Notes: a model not told the origin generated them from the letters alone. A DNA stretch of 64,000 bases from an uncultured SAR116 cluster alpha proteobacterium (GCA_902537945.1 CACBDG010000005.1:1-64000); one strand, 5' to 3'; positions 1-8,084 are shown, numbered from the stretch's first letter. Numbers and translations are program-made.

Positions 1-1338
1 GGTCCAGGGTATGCAAGTCCTTCTGAAGCAATTAGAGCACCAAGTGAAAAATTACTTTACACTATAGCTATTTATACTGGCACTGGTATTCAAAAACCAG
101 ATTACTTAGCAACAATTGATGTTGACCCTAAAAGTGAAAGTTTTTCAAAAGTAATACATAGACTGGAAATGCCAGGAATAGGAGATGAACTTCATCATAT
201 GGGTTGGAATGCATGTTCATCTTGTCATGATGATAAAAGTATGAGTAGAAGATATCTTCTTGTTCCGGGTGTTAGATCAAATAATATTTATGTCGTAGAT
301 ACAGCAACAAATCCAAAAGCACCTAGAATACACAAAATTATCCAAGGGACCGAAATTAAAACTAAAACTAATTTATCAGGACCACACACTGTTCATTGCT
401 TAGGATCAAGGATAATTATTTCTTTCCTTGGAGACGCTAAAGGTGAAGCTCCAGGAGGTTACTTACATCTTAACAAAGATTTTGAAATTTTAGGGCGTTG
501 GGAAAACTCGATGGGTGATATTCCTTTTAGTTATGATTTTTGGTATCAACCACGTCACAATGTAATGGTTAGCTCAGAATGGGCTGCACCAAACACTTTT
601 ATGCCAGGCTTTGATCTTGAAGAAGTTGGCCATCTTAAATATGGAAGACGTTTACATATTTGGGATTTTGAGAAGAAAAGGCCAATTCAAACGATGTATT
701 TAGGAGAAGATGGACTTATTCCTTTAGAAGTAAAGTTTTTACACAATCCAAATAGTAGCCATGGGTTTTGTGGTGCAGCCTTAAGTGCAAACGTAATACA
801 TTTTTGGAAAACTAAAAATGGTAGCTGGGAATGGGAAAAGATAATAGATATTGATAATGAACCTCATCCAGATTGGCCTATTCCTATTCCAGGAGTTATG
901 TCAGCTCTTTTAGTTTCTATGGATGATAAATACCTTTATATAAATAATTGGCTTCACGGTGATATGCGACAATATAATATTACTGACCCACACAATCCAG
1001 TTTTAACAGGTCAAGTTTGGATGGGTGGTCTTCTTGGCAAAGCTCCAATAGTAAATGGTGTCAAAATTGCTGGAGGTCCACAGATGTACCAATTATCTTT
1101 AGATGGGAAACGTATGTATGTAACTACATCACTTTTTTCAACTTGGGATAATCAATTTTATCCAGAAATTAGAACCAATGGTGGCGTAATGCTAATGATC
1201 GACTGCGATGTGAAAAATGGTGGTATGAAAATTAATGAAGATTTTGTTGTAAACTTTGGCAATGAACCTAATGGCCCAAGTCGTTGTCACGAAAGTCGTT
1301 ACCCTGGGGGTGATTGCACAAGTGATATTTGGTTATGA
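1..1338 (+). CDS. mtoX: Methanethiol oxidase, selenium-binding protein (SBP56) family, 5'-partial
   Basis: The reading frame is open from base 1, so the track's ATG at 169 is internal. Upstream codons translate to GPGYASPSEAIRAPSEKLLY, a well-conserved SBP56 N-terminal stretch, leaving perhaps 25-30 residues outside the window. Visible hallmarks are DELHHMGWNACSSCHDD (family Cys-x-x-Cys region), repeated beta-propeller segments, and a C-terminus GGDCTSDIWL that matches SELENBP1 closely. Family members oxidise methanethiol to formaldehyde, sulfide and hydrogen peroxide; in the sea methanethiol comes largely from DMSP. The stop overlaps the ferredoxin start (ATGA), so the two are probably co-translated. 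Enzymatic role is by family; selenium binding itself is not visible. Confidence 0.9.
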   Translation, partial: GPGYASPSEAIRAPSEKLLYTIAIYTGTGIQKPDYLATIDVDPKSESFSKVIHRLEMPGIGDELHHMGWNACSSCHDDKSMSRRYLLVPGVRSNNIYVVDTATNPKAPRIHKIIQGTEIKTKTNLSGPHTVHCLGSRIIISFLGDAKGEAPGGYLHLNKDFEILGRWENSMGDIPFSYDFWYQPRHNVMVSSEWAAPNTFMPGFDLEEVGHLKYGRRLHIWDFEKKRPIQTMYLGEDGLIPLEVKFLHNPNSSHGFCGAALSANVIHFWKTKNGSWEWEKIIDIDNEPHPDWPIPIPGVMSALLVSMDDKYLYINNWLHGDMRQYNITDPHNPVLTGQVWMGGLLGKAPIVNGVKIAGGPQMYQLSLDGKRMYVTTSLFSTWDNQFYPEIRTNGGVMLMIDCDVKNGGMKINEDFVVNFGNEPNGPSRCHESRYPGGDCTSDIWL

Positions 1339-1703
1339 AAAAAATTACAATAGCAAATCGTAATAATGCAACATATGAGGTTAGAGGTAATAAACCGTTA
1401 TTATTAGAATTACGTTCACTTGGTGTTGATTTACCTTATGGTTGTCAATACGGAGGATGTATTACGTGTGCTGCAAAATTAATTAAAGGTAAAGTTGATC
1501 AAAAATCTCAAGTAGCACTTAACAATAGGCAAATTAACGATGGTTATGTAATATTATGTGTGGCAAGAGCTAAAACAGATTGTACTTTTGACATAGGTGT
1601 AGAAAGTCATGATAAATTATACCGTAATCCATTTATTGATCCGTTAGCTCCACATGAATTAAAAGCTGATATTGCATCATTCAGGGGAATTAAAAATGAT
1701 TAA
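1335..1703 (+). CDS. Plant-type [2Fe-2S] ferredoxin
   Basis: A 122-residue protein with the ferredoxin cluster pattern Cys37-x4-Cys42-x2-Cys45-x29-Cys75 (YGCQYGGCITC, then VILC), the spacing of plant/adrenodoxin-like [2Fe-2S] electron carriers. The track begins at an upstream TTG; I prefer ATG at 1335 because it forms an ATGA overlap with the stop of the upstream SBP56 gene. Coupling to a methanethiol-oxidase homologue suggests electron transfer with that enzyme or with a partner outside the window. That partnership is inferred only from gene order. The end overlaps the next gene by 8 nt. Confidence 0.88.
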   Translation: MKKITIANRNNATYEVRGNKPLLLELRSLGVDLPYGCQYGGCITCAAKLIKGKVDQKSQVALNNRQINDGYVILCVARAKTDCTFDIGVESHDKLYRNPFIDPLAPHELKADIASFRGIKND

Positions 1704-2154
1704 CATTAACCATGATGAACCGTATGAAGATAAATACCTTCAAGATATTTTAAATTCTGTCAAGACTATTGCAATGGTTGGAGCAAGTCCTGACAAAACA
1801 AAGTTTAGCTATGGTGTTTTAAGAGTATTACATGAAACTGGCTATGATATGATACCAGTGAATCCAAAACCTGGATTAAAAGAAATTAGAGGCTTGGAAG
1901 TATTCCCAAATTTAAAAAATATTAATAGGCCAGTTGATATGGTTGAAGTTTTTAGAAAATCAGAAGACTTATTTAGTATAGCTGAAGAAGCAATTGAAAT
2001 TGGTGCCAAAGTTCTGTGGGGACAAATTGGCGTTATCAATTATGAAGCTGCTCGTCTTGCTGAAAATGCAGGTTTAAAAGTTGTTATGAACCGTTGTCCA
2101 AAAATTGAATTGTTCCGTCCATTTTGGAAACCTAGACTTGACCTAAAGATTTAA
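1696..2154 (+). CDS. CoA-binding protein (CoA_binding_2 / YccU family)
   Basis: A 152-residue protein with a Rossmann-type CoA-binding fold: TIAMVGASPDKTKFSYGVLRVL near residue 25, IPVNPK, and CPKIEL near the end are typical of the YccU-like family, a stand-alone version of the succinyl-CoA ligase CoA-binding domain. I chose ATG 1696 over the track's TTG at 1672 because AGGGGA lies about 8 nt upstream and the protein then begins at the usual place. It is the last gene of the mtoX-ferredoxin run. The biochemical function of the family is not firmly established. Confidence 0.82.
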   Translation: MININHDEPYEDKYLQDILNSVKTIAMVGASPDKTKFSYGVLRVLHETGYDMIPVNPKPGLKEIRGLEVFPNLKNINRPVDMVEVFRKSEDLFSIAEEAIEIGAKVLWGQIGVINYEAARLAENAGLKVVMNRCPKIELFRPFWKPRLDLKI

Positions 2155-2185
2155 TAAATAAGTTAATTAATCTTCAATAGAATAA

Positions 2186-2482
2186 TTATAGATATTTAGA
2201 TGAAATAGAAATGAATGATTTTCTTGTATCGGTGGTATCTTTTTTAACTTGAATTATTTTCTCTGAACGTAGTTTTTTTAAACATCTGAATAATGTTGCT
2301 CTTGGATGTCTACAATTTTTAATAATATTTTCGAGGCTAATTAATTTATTTTTTTCTTGAAGGAATAAAATACATAAAAATATGTCACGCTCAGTTAAAG
2401 ACAATTTGTCTAGTCCTAACTTTTTTTCTTGGTCTCTTAATAGAGACCACAATTTTGCTAAGGACAGAGCATTTTTGTGCAT
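2186..2482 (-). CDS. Small MarR-like winged-helix regulator
   Basis: A 98-residue protein with a winged-helix pattern: LSLTERDIFLCILFLQEKN, then LISLENIIKNCRHPRATLFRCLKKLRSEKIIQVKKDTTDTRKSFISIS, which reads as recognition helix plus wing of MarR/LysM-type regulators. It is shorter than classic MarR proteins (about 140 residues), lacking most of the dimerisation helices. The start has a strong GGGGGA ribosome site. It is divergent from the beta-hydroxyacid dehydrogenase at 2716, which makes that gene or itself the likely target. The family assignment is moderate and the ligand unknown. Confidence 0.6.
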   Translation of the reverse strand: MHKNALSLAKLWSLLRDQEKKLGLDKLSLTERDIFLCILFLQEKNKLISLENIIKNCRHPRATLFRCLKKLRSEKIIQVKKDTTDTRKSFISISSKYL

Positions 2483-2514
2483 ACAATATCCCCCATAAGT
2501 ATATATGATATTGT
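2483..2514. promoter_or_regulatory. Inverted repeat upstream of the MarR-like gene
   Basis: ACAATATC (2483-2490) and GATATTGT (2507-2514) form an 8-bp perfect inverted repeat with a 16-bp spacer, directly against the start codon of the MarR-like gene and spanning its ribosome site. It could be an autoregulatory operator or a leader hairpin. In AT-rich DNA such a repeat can arise by chance. Confidence 0.3.
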
Positions 2515-2675
2515 TTCAGATGATAATTTCAACTTTTTAGCTAATTATCTAATTAGGATTTTAATTATAGAGTTATTTTTAATTTACATTAGTACTTAGA
2601 AATGATTAAGATTTAGTAAATTAAGTTGGAAATAAATTTTATATTCATTATAACTTTAAAAATATTAAATAATTG

Positions 2676-2687
2676 ATATTCGAATAT
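2676..2687. promoter_or_regulatory. 12-bp palindrome upstream of the hydroxyacid dehydrogenase
   Basis: ATATTCGAATAT is a perfect palindrome 28 nt before the ATG at 2716, in the divergent intergenic region shared with the MarR-like regulator. The position suits an operator, but nothing in the sequence proves it. Confidence 0.25.
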
Positions 2688-2715
2688 TTCTATTTGAAAT
2701 TCTGAAAGAAAATAA

Positions 2716-3612
2716 ATGAAGATTACTAATAAAACTTCTAAATCAATTGGCTTTATTGGCGCAGGTAACATGGGTTTGCCAATGTTAAAAAACTTAATAA
2801 AGCAAGGATATGAAGTTAAGGTATATGACATTAATCCTAAAATTACAAAAAAGTTAGAAAAAGATAAAATAAAGTCCGCGAATAACTTAAGAGGTATTGC
2901 AAATAGCAATTTTATTATTTCAATTTTGCCAGATACAAATGATGTTGAAAATGTTTTCAATGATCGTACTGGTATAAACTCGTATCTTAAACCTGGTACA
3001 GTTGTAATTGATATGAGTACAATTTCATCAAAATCAGCAATTGAAATTGGTAAAACTCTACAAAAAATACAGGTTGATTTTCTTGATGCGCCAGTAAGTG
3101 GCGGCGTCAAAGGTGCTCAGAATGCAAAATTATCAATAATGGTAGGTGGGAAAAAAGACATATTTAAAAAATCAATTAATATTCTTAATTGTTTTGGGAA
3201 AAATGTAATTTATGCTGGAAAATCTGGTATGGGTCAAATCTTCAAAATGTGTAATCAAATAATGGTTGGTTCTCACATACAAGCTATGTGTGAAGCTTTT
3301 GCTCTTTGTAAATCAAAAGGTGGTAATTTAAACCTTTTAAGAGAAACCTTAATGGGAGGGTCAGCTAATTCCTGGATGTTAGAGAATTTAGGAAATCATG
3401 TGATAGATAAAAATGATCAAGCTGGATTTAGAATAGATTTGCAATTAAAAGATTTAAGGTTAGCTAGTGAGGCAGCTTTCGAGAGTGGAGTTCCGTTACC
3501 AGGGTTGTCTCTTGTACAAACACTTTATTTGGAATCGAGGGCTCACAATGAAGGAAAAAATGGAAACCAGTCTTTGTTTAAAACTTATGATAGAATGACA
3601 AACCAAAAGTAG
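2716..3612 (+). CDS. Beta-hydroxyacid dehydrogenase (3-hydroxyisobutyrate dehydrogenase / tartronate semialdehyde reductase family)
   Basis: A 298-residue NAD(P)-dependent dehydrogenase. The N-terminal Rossmann motif is GFIGAGNMG (residues about 12-20), followed by the substrate-binding signature DAPVSGGVKGAQ near residue 122 and the catalytic Lys/Asn helix region FKMCNQIMVG near residue 175. Length and motifs are normal for 3-hydroxyisobutyrate dehydrogenase, GarR and related enzymes; these cannot be separated by eye. It is divergently placed from a MarR-like regulator, suggesting regulated use in valine or glyoxylate/glycerate metabolism. Confidence 0.88.
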   Translation: MKITNKTSKSIGFIGAGNMGLPMLKNLIKQGYEVKVYDINPKITKKLEKDKIKSANNLRGIANSNFIISILPDTNDVENVFNDRTGINSYLKPGTVVIDMSTISSKSAIEIGKTLQKIQVDFLDAPVSGGVKGAQNAKLSIMVGGKKDIFKKSINILNCFGKNVIYAGKSGMGQIFKMCNQIMVGSHIQAMCEAFALCKSKGGNLNLLRETLMGGSANSWMLENLGNHVIDKNDQAGFRIDLQLKDLRLASEAAFESGVPLPGLSLVQTLYLESRAHNEGKNGNQSLFKTYDRMTNQK

Positions 3613-3633
3613 TTACTTTAAATTTTCTATTAA

Positions 3634-3924
3634 TTATTTGCCTTCAAAAATTCTAATATCTCTGTCTGCGCCACCATCCAGGGCTTTTAAAGCTAGTTGA
3701 TAATCAAAACCATAATAAAAATCTTTTGCTTTCTCTAAGCTTTCAAATTCAACAAGAACAGTTTGTTCAGAAACACCATTTTCATGAGCATCTACTTCAT
3801 TGGTGCTAGCTAATATTTTACCATTACCTTTCAAAATGGCAGGTCCTGCAAGATCAAGATATGCCTGTCTTTTTTCAGGATTCGCAGGTGAACGGTGGGC
3901 GCTTAAAAAATAACCTTTAGGCAT
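3634..3924 (-). CDS. DUF1330 family protein
   Basis: A 96-residue protein with the DUF1330 layout: KGYFLSAHRSPANPEKRQAYLDLAGPAI at the N-terminus, then VLVEFESLEKAKDFYYGFDYQLALKAL and a RDIRIFEG ending, a dimeric ferredoxin-like alpha/beta barrel. The start has AGGAG at a good distance. Members are widespread in proteobacteria and their biochemical role is unknown. It is transcribed away from the thioesterase at 4013. Confidence 0.85.
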   Translation of the reverse strand: MPKGYFLSAHRSPANPEKRQAYLDLAGPAILKGNGKILASTNEVDAHENGVSEQTVLVEFESLEKAKDFYYGFDYQLALKALDGGADRDIRIFEGK

Positions 3925-4012
3925 AAAAACTCCTCTACATTATATATTTAGGACATCTTCTTTTTTTATAATTTTCAATACTTATATAAATCATATACCA
4001 AAGGAAATTGAC

Positions 4013-4444
4013 GTGGAAGATAAAAGTTTAGAAAATTCATTAAAAAGAGCTAATTCAGGTGGTACACATAAGCTACTTAAAACAAAATTTTTAAATTTAG
4101 AAAATGATATATATAAATTTGAACTTGAATTTTCAAAACAATGTTTAAACCCTTTTAATACGGTTCAAGGTGGGATGATTACGAGTGCTATAGACGAAAT
4201 AACTTCAATAAGTGTAAATATTTTTACAAAAGATAAATATTTACCAAGTTCAACTGATATTCATACTACATTTCATAGACCATTATCTGAAGGCAAAGTA
4301 CTAGGTACTGCTAAAATAATTAAATTAGGAAAGCAAATAGTTTCAATAGAAGGAAGGCTGTTTTCTCCTTCTGGCAAGGTTGCTGCCTCAGGTTTGCATA
4401 CGGCAATTTTAGTAAAAACATCACAAATAGACCAATATAAATAG
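4013..4444 (+). CDS. PaaI-type hotdog thioesterase
   Basis: A 143-residue single hotdog domain with NPFNTVQGGMITSAIDEITS, the PaaI/YdiI-type helix carrying the conserved HGG-like (here QGG) turn, followed by STDIHTTFHRPLSEG. The GTG start at 4013 is supported by AAGGA about 7 nt upstream. Such enzymes hydrolyse acyl-CoA or aryl-CoA thioesters in the cytoplasm. The substrate cannot be told. It is 9 nt ahead of the photolyase operon but appears unrelated to it. Confidence 0.82.
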   Translation: MEDKSLENSLKRANSGGTHKLLKTKFLNLENDIYKFELEFSKQCLNPFNTVQGGMITSAIDEITSISVNIFTKDKYLPSSTDIHTTFHRPLSEGKVLGTAKIIKLGKQIVSIEGRLFSPSGKVAASGLHTAILVKTSQIDQYK

Positions 4445-4453
4445 TTACCTAAC

Positions 4454-4597
4454 ATGATAAAAAAAGAGAATTTACCTTCAAAAATTTGTCTCATTTGCGA
4501 AAGACCGTTCAAATGGAGAAAAAAATGGCAAAAGGTTTGGGATGAAGTTAAGTATTGTAGCGAAAAATGTAAAAGAAATAGGATCAAAACAAAATGA
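4454..4597 (+). CDS. DUF2256 family small Cys4 protein
   Basis: This 47-residue gene is too short for the ORF track. The translation, MIKKENLPSKICLICERPFK..., contains ICLICERPFKWRKKW, then VWDEVKYCSEKCKRNR, the full DUF2256 signature (CxxC-RPFxWRKKW-x-WdxVkYCSxxC), which looks like a small zinc ribbon. DUF2256 genes are known to sit beside photolyase/cryptochrome genes. The stop overlaps the next start by ATGA, so translation is coupled. Metal binding is inferred from the four cysteines; the function is unknown. Confidence 0.9.
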   Translation: MIKKENLPSKICLICERPFKWRKKWQKVWDEVKYCSEKCKRNRIKTK

Positions 4598-4800
4598 AAA
4601 CAAATTACAAAGATTATGATATCAACAATATTATAGAAATGGCTTGGTGTGACAAAACAAGTTTTGACTCTATAAAATTTCAAACAAACCTAAGTGAAAA
4701 AGAAGTTATAAAAATAATGAGATCAAACTTAAAAAAAAGAAGTTTTCAAATATGGAGAGAGAGGGTTTACGGCCGTAAAGCAAAACATGCAAAAATCTGA
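4594..4800 (+). CDS. DUF2805 / TIGR03643 family protein
   Basis: A 68-residue protein, NIIEMAWCDKTSFDSIKFQTNLSEKEVIKIMRSNLKKRSFQIWRERVYGRKAKH, matches the TIGR03643/DUF2805 family: a short helical, helix-turn-helix-like protein ending in a basic WRxRVxGRxxKH tail. It overlaps DUF2256 by ATGA and the photolyase by 14 nt. The tight fusion-like order DUF2256-DUF2805-photolyase recurs in other bacteria and suggests a shared role in light-dependent repair or signalling. No activity is known to me. Confidence 0.85.
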   Translation: MKTNYKDYDINNIIEMAWCDKTSFDSIKFQTNLSEKEVIKIMRSNLKKRSFQIWRERVYGRKAKHAKI

Positions 4801-6310
4801 AATACAAATAGTGTGGTTTAAAAGAGACTTAAGAACTATAGACCACAAACCTTTATTTGAAGCTTCAAAAACTCTAAAACCAATTTTACCAATATATGTC
4901 GTAGAAAATGAATATTGGAAACAGCCTTTTTCGAACAAAAGACATTGGTGTTTTATTTATGACAGTTTAATTGAGTTAAGAAAAGAATTAAAAAAACTTG
5001 GTCAATCGCTGATAGTACGGATAGGGTCTGTGACTGAAATTTTTAATGAGTTATCAACACAATTCAAAATTATTTCAATATACGCTCACGAAGAAACAGG
5101 AAATCAATGGACTTATGACAGAGATTTAAATGTTAAAAAATGGTCTAATCAAAAAAATATTCCTCTTATTGAGTATCCCACTAATGGTATAGTAAGAAAT
5201 TTAAAAAAACGTGATGATTGGTCAAAAATTAGAAATTTAAGAATGAAAGAAAGTTTAATTCCTGACCCTGTATCTCTAATGTCTATTGATGAAATTTTAG
5301 AAGGATCTATCCCTAAAAAAAATAGTCCTATTTTTAAAAACGATTTTATTGGTGAAGTTCAAAAAGGGGGAAGAAGTGAGGCTCTAAAAATAATACAAAG
5401 TTTTATCAACGATAGAGGTCAAAATTATTTATTTAATATTTCCAAACCAGGAATATCTGAAAAAACATGCTCTCGAATTTCTCCTCATTTGACTTGGGGA
5501 ACTATCTCATTAAAAGAAATAATAAAACTATTGAATTTAAATAAAATCAATTCTCAAAAAAATAGAAGTACAATTAATAGTAGAAACCTAAATGCAATCA
5601 AATCTAGGCTTTCATGGAGATGCCATTTCATTCAGAAATTAGAATCTCAACCCTCCATAGAAACTTCATGTATGCATCCTTTTTATGATAAATTGAGAAA
5701 GGATAATATGAATTTAGAATATTATAAAGCTTGGAAAGAAGGATTGACAGGCTATCCATTTATAGATGCATGCATGAGAAGTTTAAATCACAACGGATGG
5801 ATCACATTTAGAATGAGGGCAATGTTAGTTAGTTTTGCAAGTTATGATCTTTGGCTTGATTGGAGAAAAACAGGACATCATTTAGCCCAGACTTTTACAG
5901 ACTACGAACCAGGTATTCATTATAGTCAATTACAAATGCAATCTGGAGTAACTGGTATCAACACATTAAGAATTTATAATCCAATCAAACAATCAATGGA
6001 TCATGATATTAATGGTAAATTTATAAAAAAATGGGTTCATGAGCTCAGAAACATACCAGAAATATGGATACATGAGCCTTGGAAAATGGATCTAAAGACA
6101 CAAGAAAATGTTAATTGTTTAATTGGAGAGCATTATCCTAAACCAATTGTTGATCACACAATAGCAATAAGAAATGCAAAAGCAAAAATATCATCTATTT
6201 TTCAAAAAGAAGGTTATAGAAAAAAATCAAACATAGTATTTGAAAAATTAGGAAGCAGGAAAAGAACAAAATCGTCAAAAAAAAGAAACACTCAACTTCA
6301 ACTTATATAG
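4787..6310 (+). CDS. Cryptochrome / deoxyribodipyrimidine photolyase family protein
   Basis: A 507-residue flavoprotein. The N-terminal Rossmann-like antenna domain opens with IQIVWFKRDLRTIDHKPLFEA. The C-terminal FAD domain contains HLTWGTISLKEI, WRCHFIQKLE, GYPFIDACMRSLNHNGWITFRMRAMLVSFASYDLWLDWRKTG and DYEPGIHYSQLQMQSGVTG, all photolyase/cryptochrome motifs for FAD binding and electron transfer. The tail is basic (KRTKSSKKRN), which would favour DNA contact. It is the last gene of a three-gene overlapping operon and runs into nth with only a 3-nt gap. Whether it repairs DNA or signals cannot be told from the sequence. Confidence 0.88.
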   Translation: MQKSEIQIVWFKRDLRTIDHKPLFEASKTLKPILPIYVVENEYWKQPFSNKRHWCFIYDSLIELRKELKKLGQSLIVRIGSVTEIFNELSTQFKIISIYAHEETGNQWTYDRDLNVKKWSNQKNIPLIEYPTNGIVRNLKKRDDWSKIRNLRMKESLIPDPVSLMSIDEILEGSIPKKNSPIFKNDFIGEVQKGGRSEALKIIQSFINDRGQNYLFNISKPGISEKTCSRISPHLTWGTISLKEIIKLLNLNKINSQKNRSTINSRNLNAIKSRLSWRCHFIQKLESQPSIETSCMHPFYDKLRKDNMNLEYYKAWKEGLTGYPFIDACMRSLNHNGWITFRMRAMLVSFASYDLWLDWRKTGHHLAQTFTDYEPGIHYSQLQMQSGVTGINTLRIYNPIKQSMDHDINGKFIKKWVHELRNIPEIWIHEPWKMDLKTQENVNCLIGEHYPKPIVDHTIAIRNAKAKISSIFQKEGYRKKSNIVFEKLGSRKRTKSSKKRNTQLQLI

Positions 6311-6313
6311 TTT

Positions 6314-6967
6314 TTAACTTTTTTTAGTTTTGACAGCTTTTTTTCTTTTTGGGTAACAAGTCGTACATATTTTACAAACAGTACCGTCACAAGCCCAAGC
6401 AGAACAAAATTCACGACCATAAAATATTATTTGTAGATGAAGTTTGTTCCATTTTTCTTTGGGAAATAAACGTTTTAAATCATTCTCGGTTGTTTTAACA
6501 TTTTTACCATTAGTCAAACCCCATCTTTGAGCAAGCCTGTGAATATGTGTGTCTACTGGAAAAGCAGGTATACCAAATCCTTGAGAAACTACAACACTTG
6601 CTGTTTTGTGCCCAACACCAGGTAATTTTTCTAATTCATTTATATCCTTGGGAACCATCCCATCAAATTTATTAACGAGAATTTTAGAAAGATTTGAAAT
6701 TGCTTTAGATTTTTGAGGTGCAAGCCCACAGGGTCTAATAATTTCATAAATTTTTTCAACAGGGATTTTTTCCATATCAAAAGGATTATCGGCAATTTTG
6801 AATAATGAGGGTGTTACTTTATTTACACGTTCATCTGTACACTGTGCACTAAGCAATACAGCGACCAAAAGTTCAAAAACATTTTTGTTATTAAGTGGAA
6901 CTGGCGTGTTTGGATAAGTCTGTTCCAAAAAATCCATTATAAATTTAGTTCGTTCAGATTTTAACAA
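6314..6967 (-). CDS. nth: Endonuclease III (DNA glycosylase/AP lyase)
   Basis: A 217-residue base-excision repair glycosylase. The helix-hairpin-helix LPGVGHKTASVV carries the catalytic Lys, and FPVDTHIHRLAQRWGL carries the catalytic Asp. The TTG start at 6967 aligns with the E. coli N-terminus; an ATG about 30 nt inside is the alternative. Oddly, the C-terminal cluster loop reads FCSAWACDGTVCKICTTC, whose spacing differs from the canonical C-x6-C-x2-C-x5-C, although five cysteines remain to bind a [4Fe-4S] cluster. It is convergent with the photolyase operon, forming a DNA-repair neighbourhood. Confidence 0.9.
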   Translation of the reverse strand: MLKSERTKFIMDFLEQTYPNTPVPLNNKNVFELLVAVLLSAQCTDERVNKVTPSLFKIADNPFDMEKIPVEKIYEIIRPCGLAPQKSKAISNLSKILVNKFDGMVPKDINELEKLPGVGHKTASVVVSQGFGIPAFPVDTHIHRLAQRWGLTNGKNVKTTENDLKRLFPKEKWNKLHLQIIFYGREFCSAWACDGTVCKICTTCYPKRKKAVKTKKS

Positions 6968-7063
6968 ATTTTAATCTCAAAATTTTGGGTTTATAATTTT
7001 TAGTATTATAATTTATATATATATATCAGTTTTATTAATCTTAAAAAGTTTATAATAAATATT

Positions 7064-7753
7064 ATGAAAAAGTGGCAAATATTTAAACAAGGTGTTCTTC
7101 AAGAGTTACCCTTACAATTAGGTGTTTTTCCCTTTGGTATTATTTATGGAGTTATGGCTATTGAAAGTGGTTTAACTTTCTTGCAAGCCCTTCTTATGTC
7201 TTCAATTATTTTTGGTGGGGCTAGTCAGATAGCATTTGTTCAACTTTTATCAAATTCTACTCCATATGGAGTGATAGTCACAACTGTAGGTGCAATAAAT
7301 TCACGGCATCTATTATATAGTATTTCAATGGTTGAATATTTAAATAAGTTATCTTTAAGTTGGCGAGTGACACTCGCTTATTTACTAACTGATGAAGCTT
7401 ATGCTGTATCAATTAGAAAATTCATAAACCATTCAGATAATTCAATACTTCATTATCACCTTTTAGGTTCTGGTATAACATTATTTTTATCTTGGCAAAT
7501 TTCTACATTATTTGGTGTCTGGTTAGGTAATGATTTGCCAGAATTTTTGGATTTGCAATTTATCATACCACTTACTTTTATAGCTATAATTATCCCAATG
7601 ATTAAATCAAAATCAACTCTTATCACAGTTGTTTCATCAGGAATTTCAGCACTCATTTTTAAAAACTTAGATATTAATTTCTGGATAATTTTGTCAGGCC
7701 TTACTGGTATCTTAGCTGGAATGGCTTCAAGTAGATGGGATAAAAAATCATGA
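7064..7753 (+). CDS. azlC: AzlC family branched-chain amino acid exporter, large subunit
   Basis: A 229-residue membrane protein with the AzlC signature GVFPFGIIYGVMAIESGL and IFGGASQIAFVQLL near the N-terminus and RHLLYSISM further on, with several hydrophobic segments. AzlC with AzlD forms a two-subunit exporter of branched-chain or other amino acids in the inner membrane. The azlD start overlaps this stop by ATGA. A second, divergent AzlCD pair lies at 47.8-48.8 kb. Confidence 0.88.
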   Translation: MKKWQIFKQGVLQELPLQLGVFPFGIIYGVMAIESGLTFLQALLMSSIIFGGASQIAFVQLLSNSTPYGVIVTTVGAINSRHLLYSISMVEYLNKLSLSWRVTLAYLLTDEAYAVSIRKFINHSDNSILHYHLLGSGITLFLSWQISTLFGVWLGNDLPEFLDLQFIIPLTFIAIIIPMIKSKSTLITVVSSGISALIFKNLDINFWIILSGLTGILAGMASSRWDKKS

Positions 7754-8058
7754 TTTGGTCGTTAATTATTTTATGTGGCGTCATTACTTTTTTGATTAGA
7801 TTTATTCCTCTTTCAGGTATATTTTCAAGTGATTTACCGTTATCTGTGAAACATACATTTAAATATATTCCTTTAGCAGTTTTAACTCCCATTATTGTTA
7901 ATGACTTATCAATTATTGAAAATAACAATTTTTTCTTAATTGAAAATTTCAAACTATATGCTGCTTTAATAGCAATAACTGTTTCAATAATTTGGAATAA
8001 TGTTCTTGCTACAATATCAATAGGTATGGCAAGTTTTTTAATATTGTCCAATATTTAA
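7750..8058 (+). CDS. azlD: AzlD family branched-chain amino acid exporter, small subunit
   Basis: A 102-residue protein with four hydrophobic stretches and the AzlD-type opening LIILCGVITFLIRFIPL, then LPLSVKHTFKYIPLAVLTPII. It overlaps azlC by 4 nt (ATGA), the usual arrangement for this two-component exporter. Length is normal. Confidence 0.86.
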   Translation: MIWSLIILCGVITFLIRFIPLSGIFSSDLPLSVKHTFKYIPLAVLTPIIVNDLSIIENNNFFLIENFKLYAALIAITVSIIWNNVLATISIGMASFLILSNI

Positions 8059-8084
8059 TGTTTAATTACTTGAGGGATTAATTA

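Noticed and set aside
2613-3110. 165-aa reverse ORF in the track
   Set aside because: Lies within the hydroxyacid dehydrogenase, has no family motifs and is the antisense shadow of an AT-rich gene.
4273-4683. 136-aa reverse ORF over the thioesterase/DUF2256 region
   Set aside because: It covers the antisense strand of two recognised genes and has no ribosome site or motif.
7009-7028. TA dinucleotide run as a functional repeat
   Set aside because: Short (TA)n stretch in an AT-rich intergenic region; likely composition plus promoter AT content.
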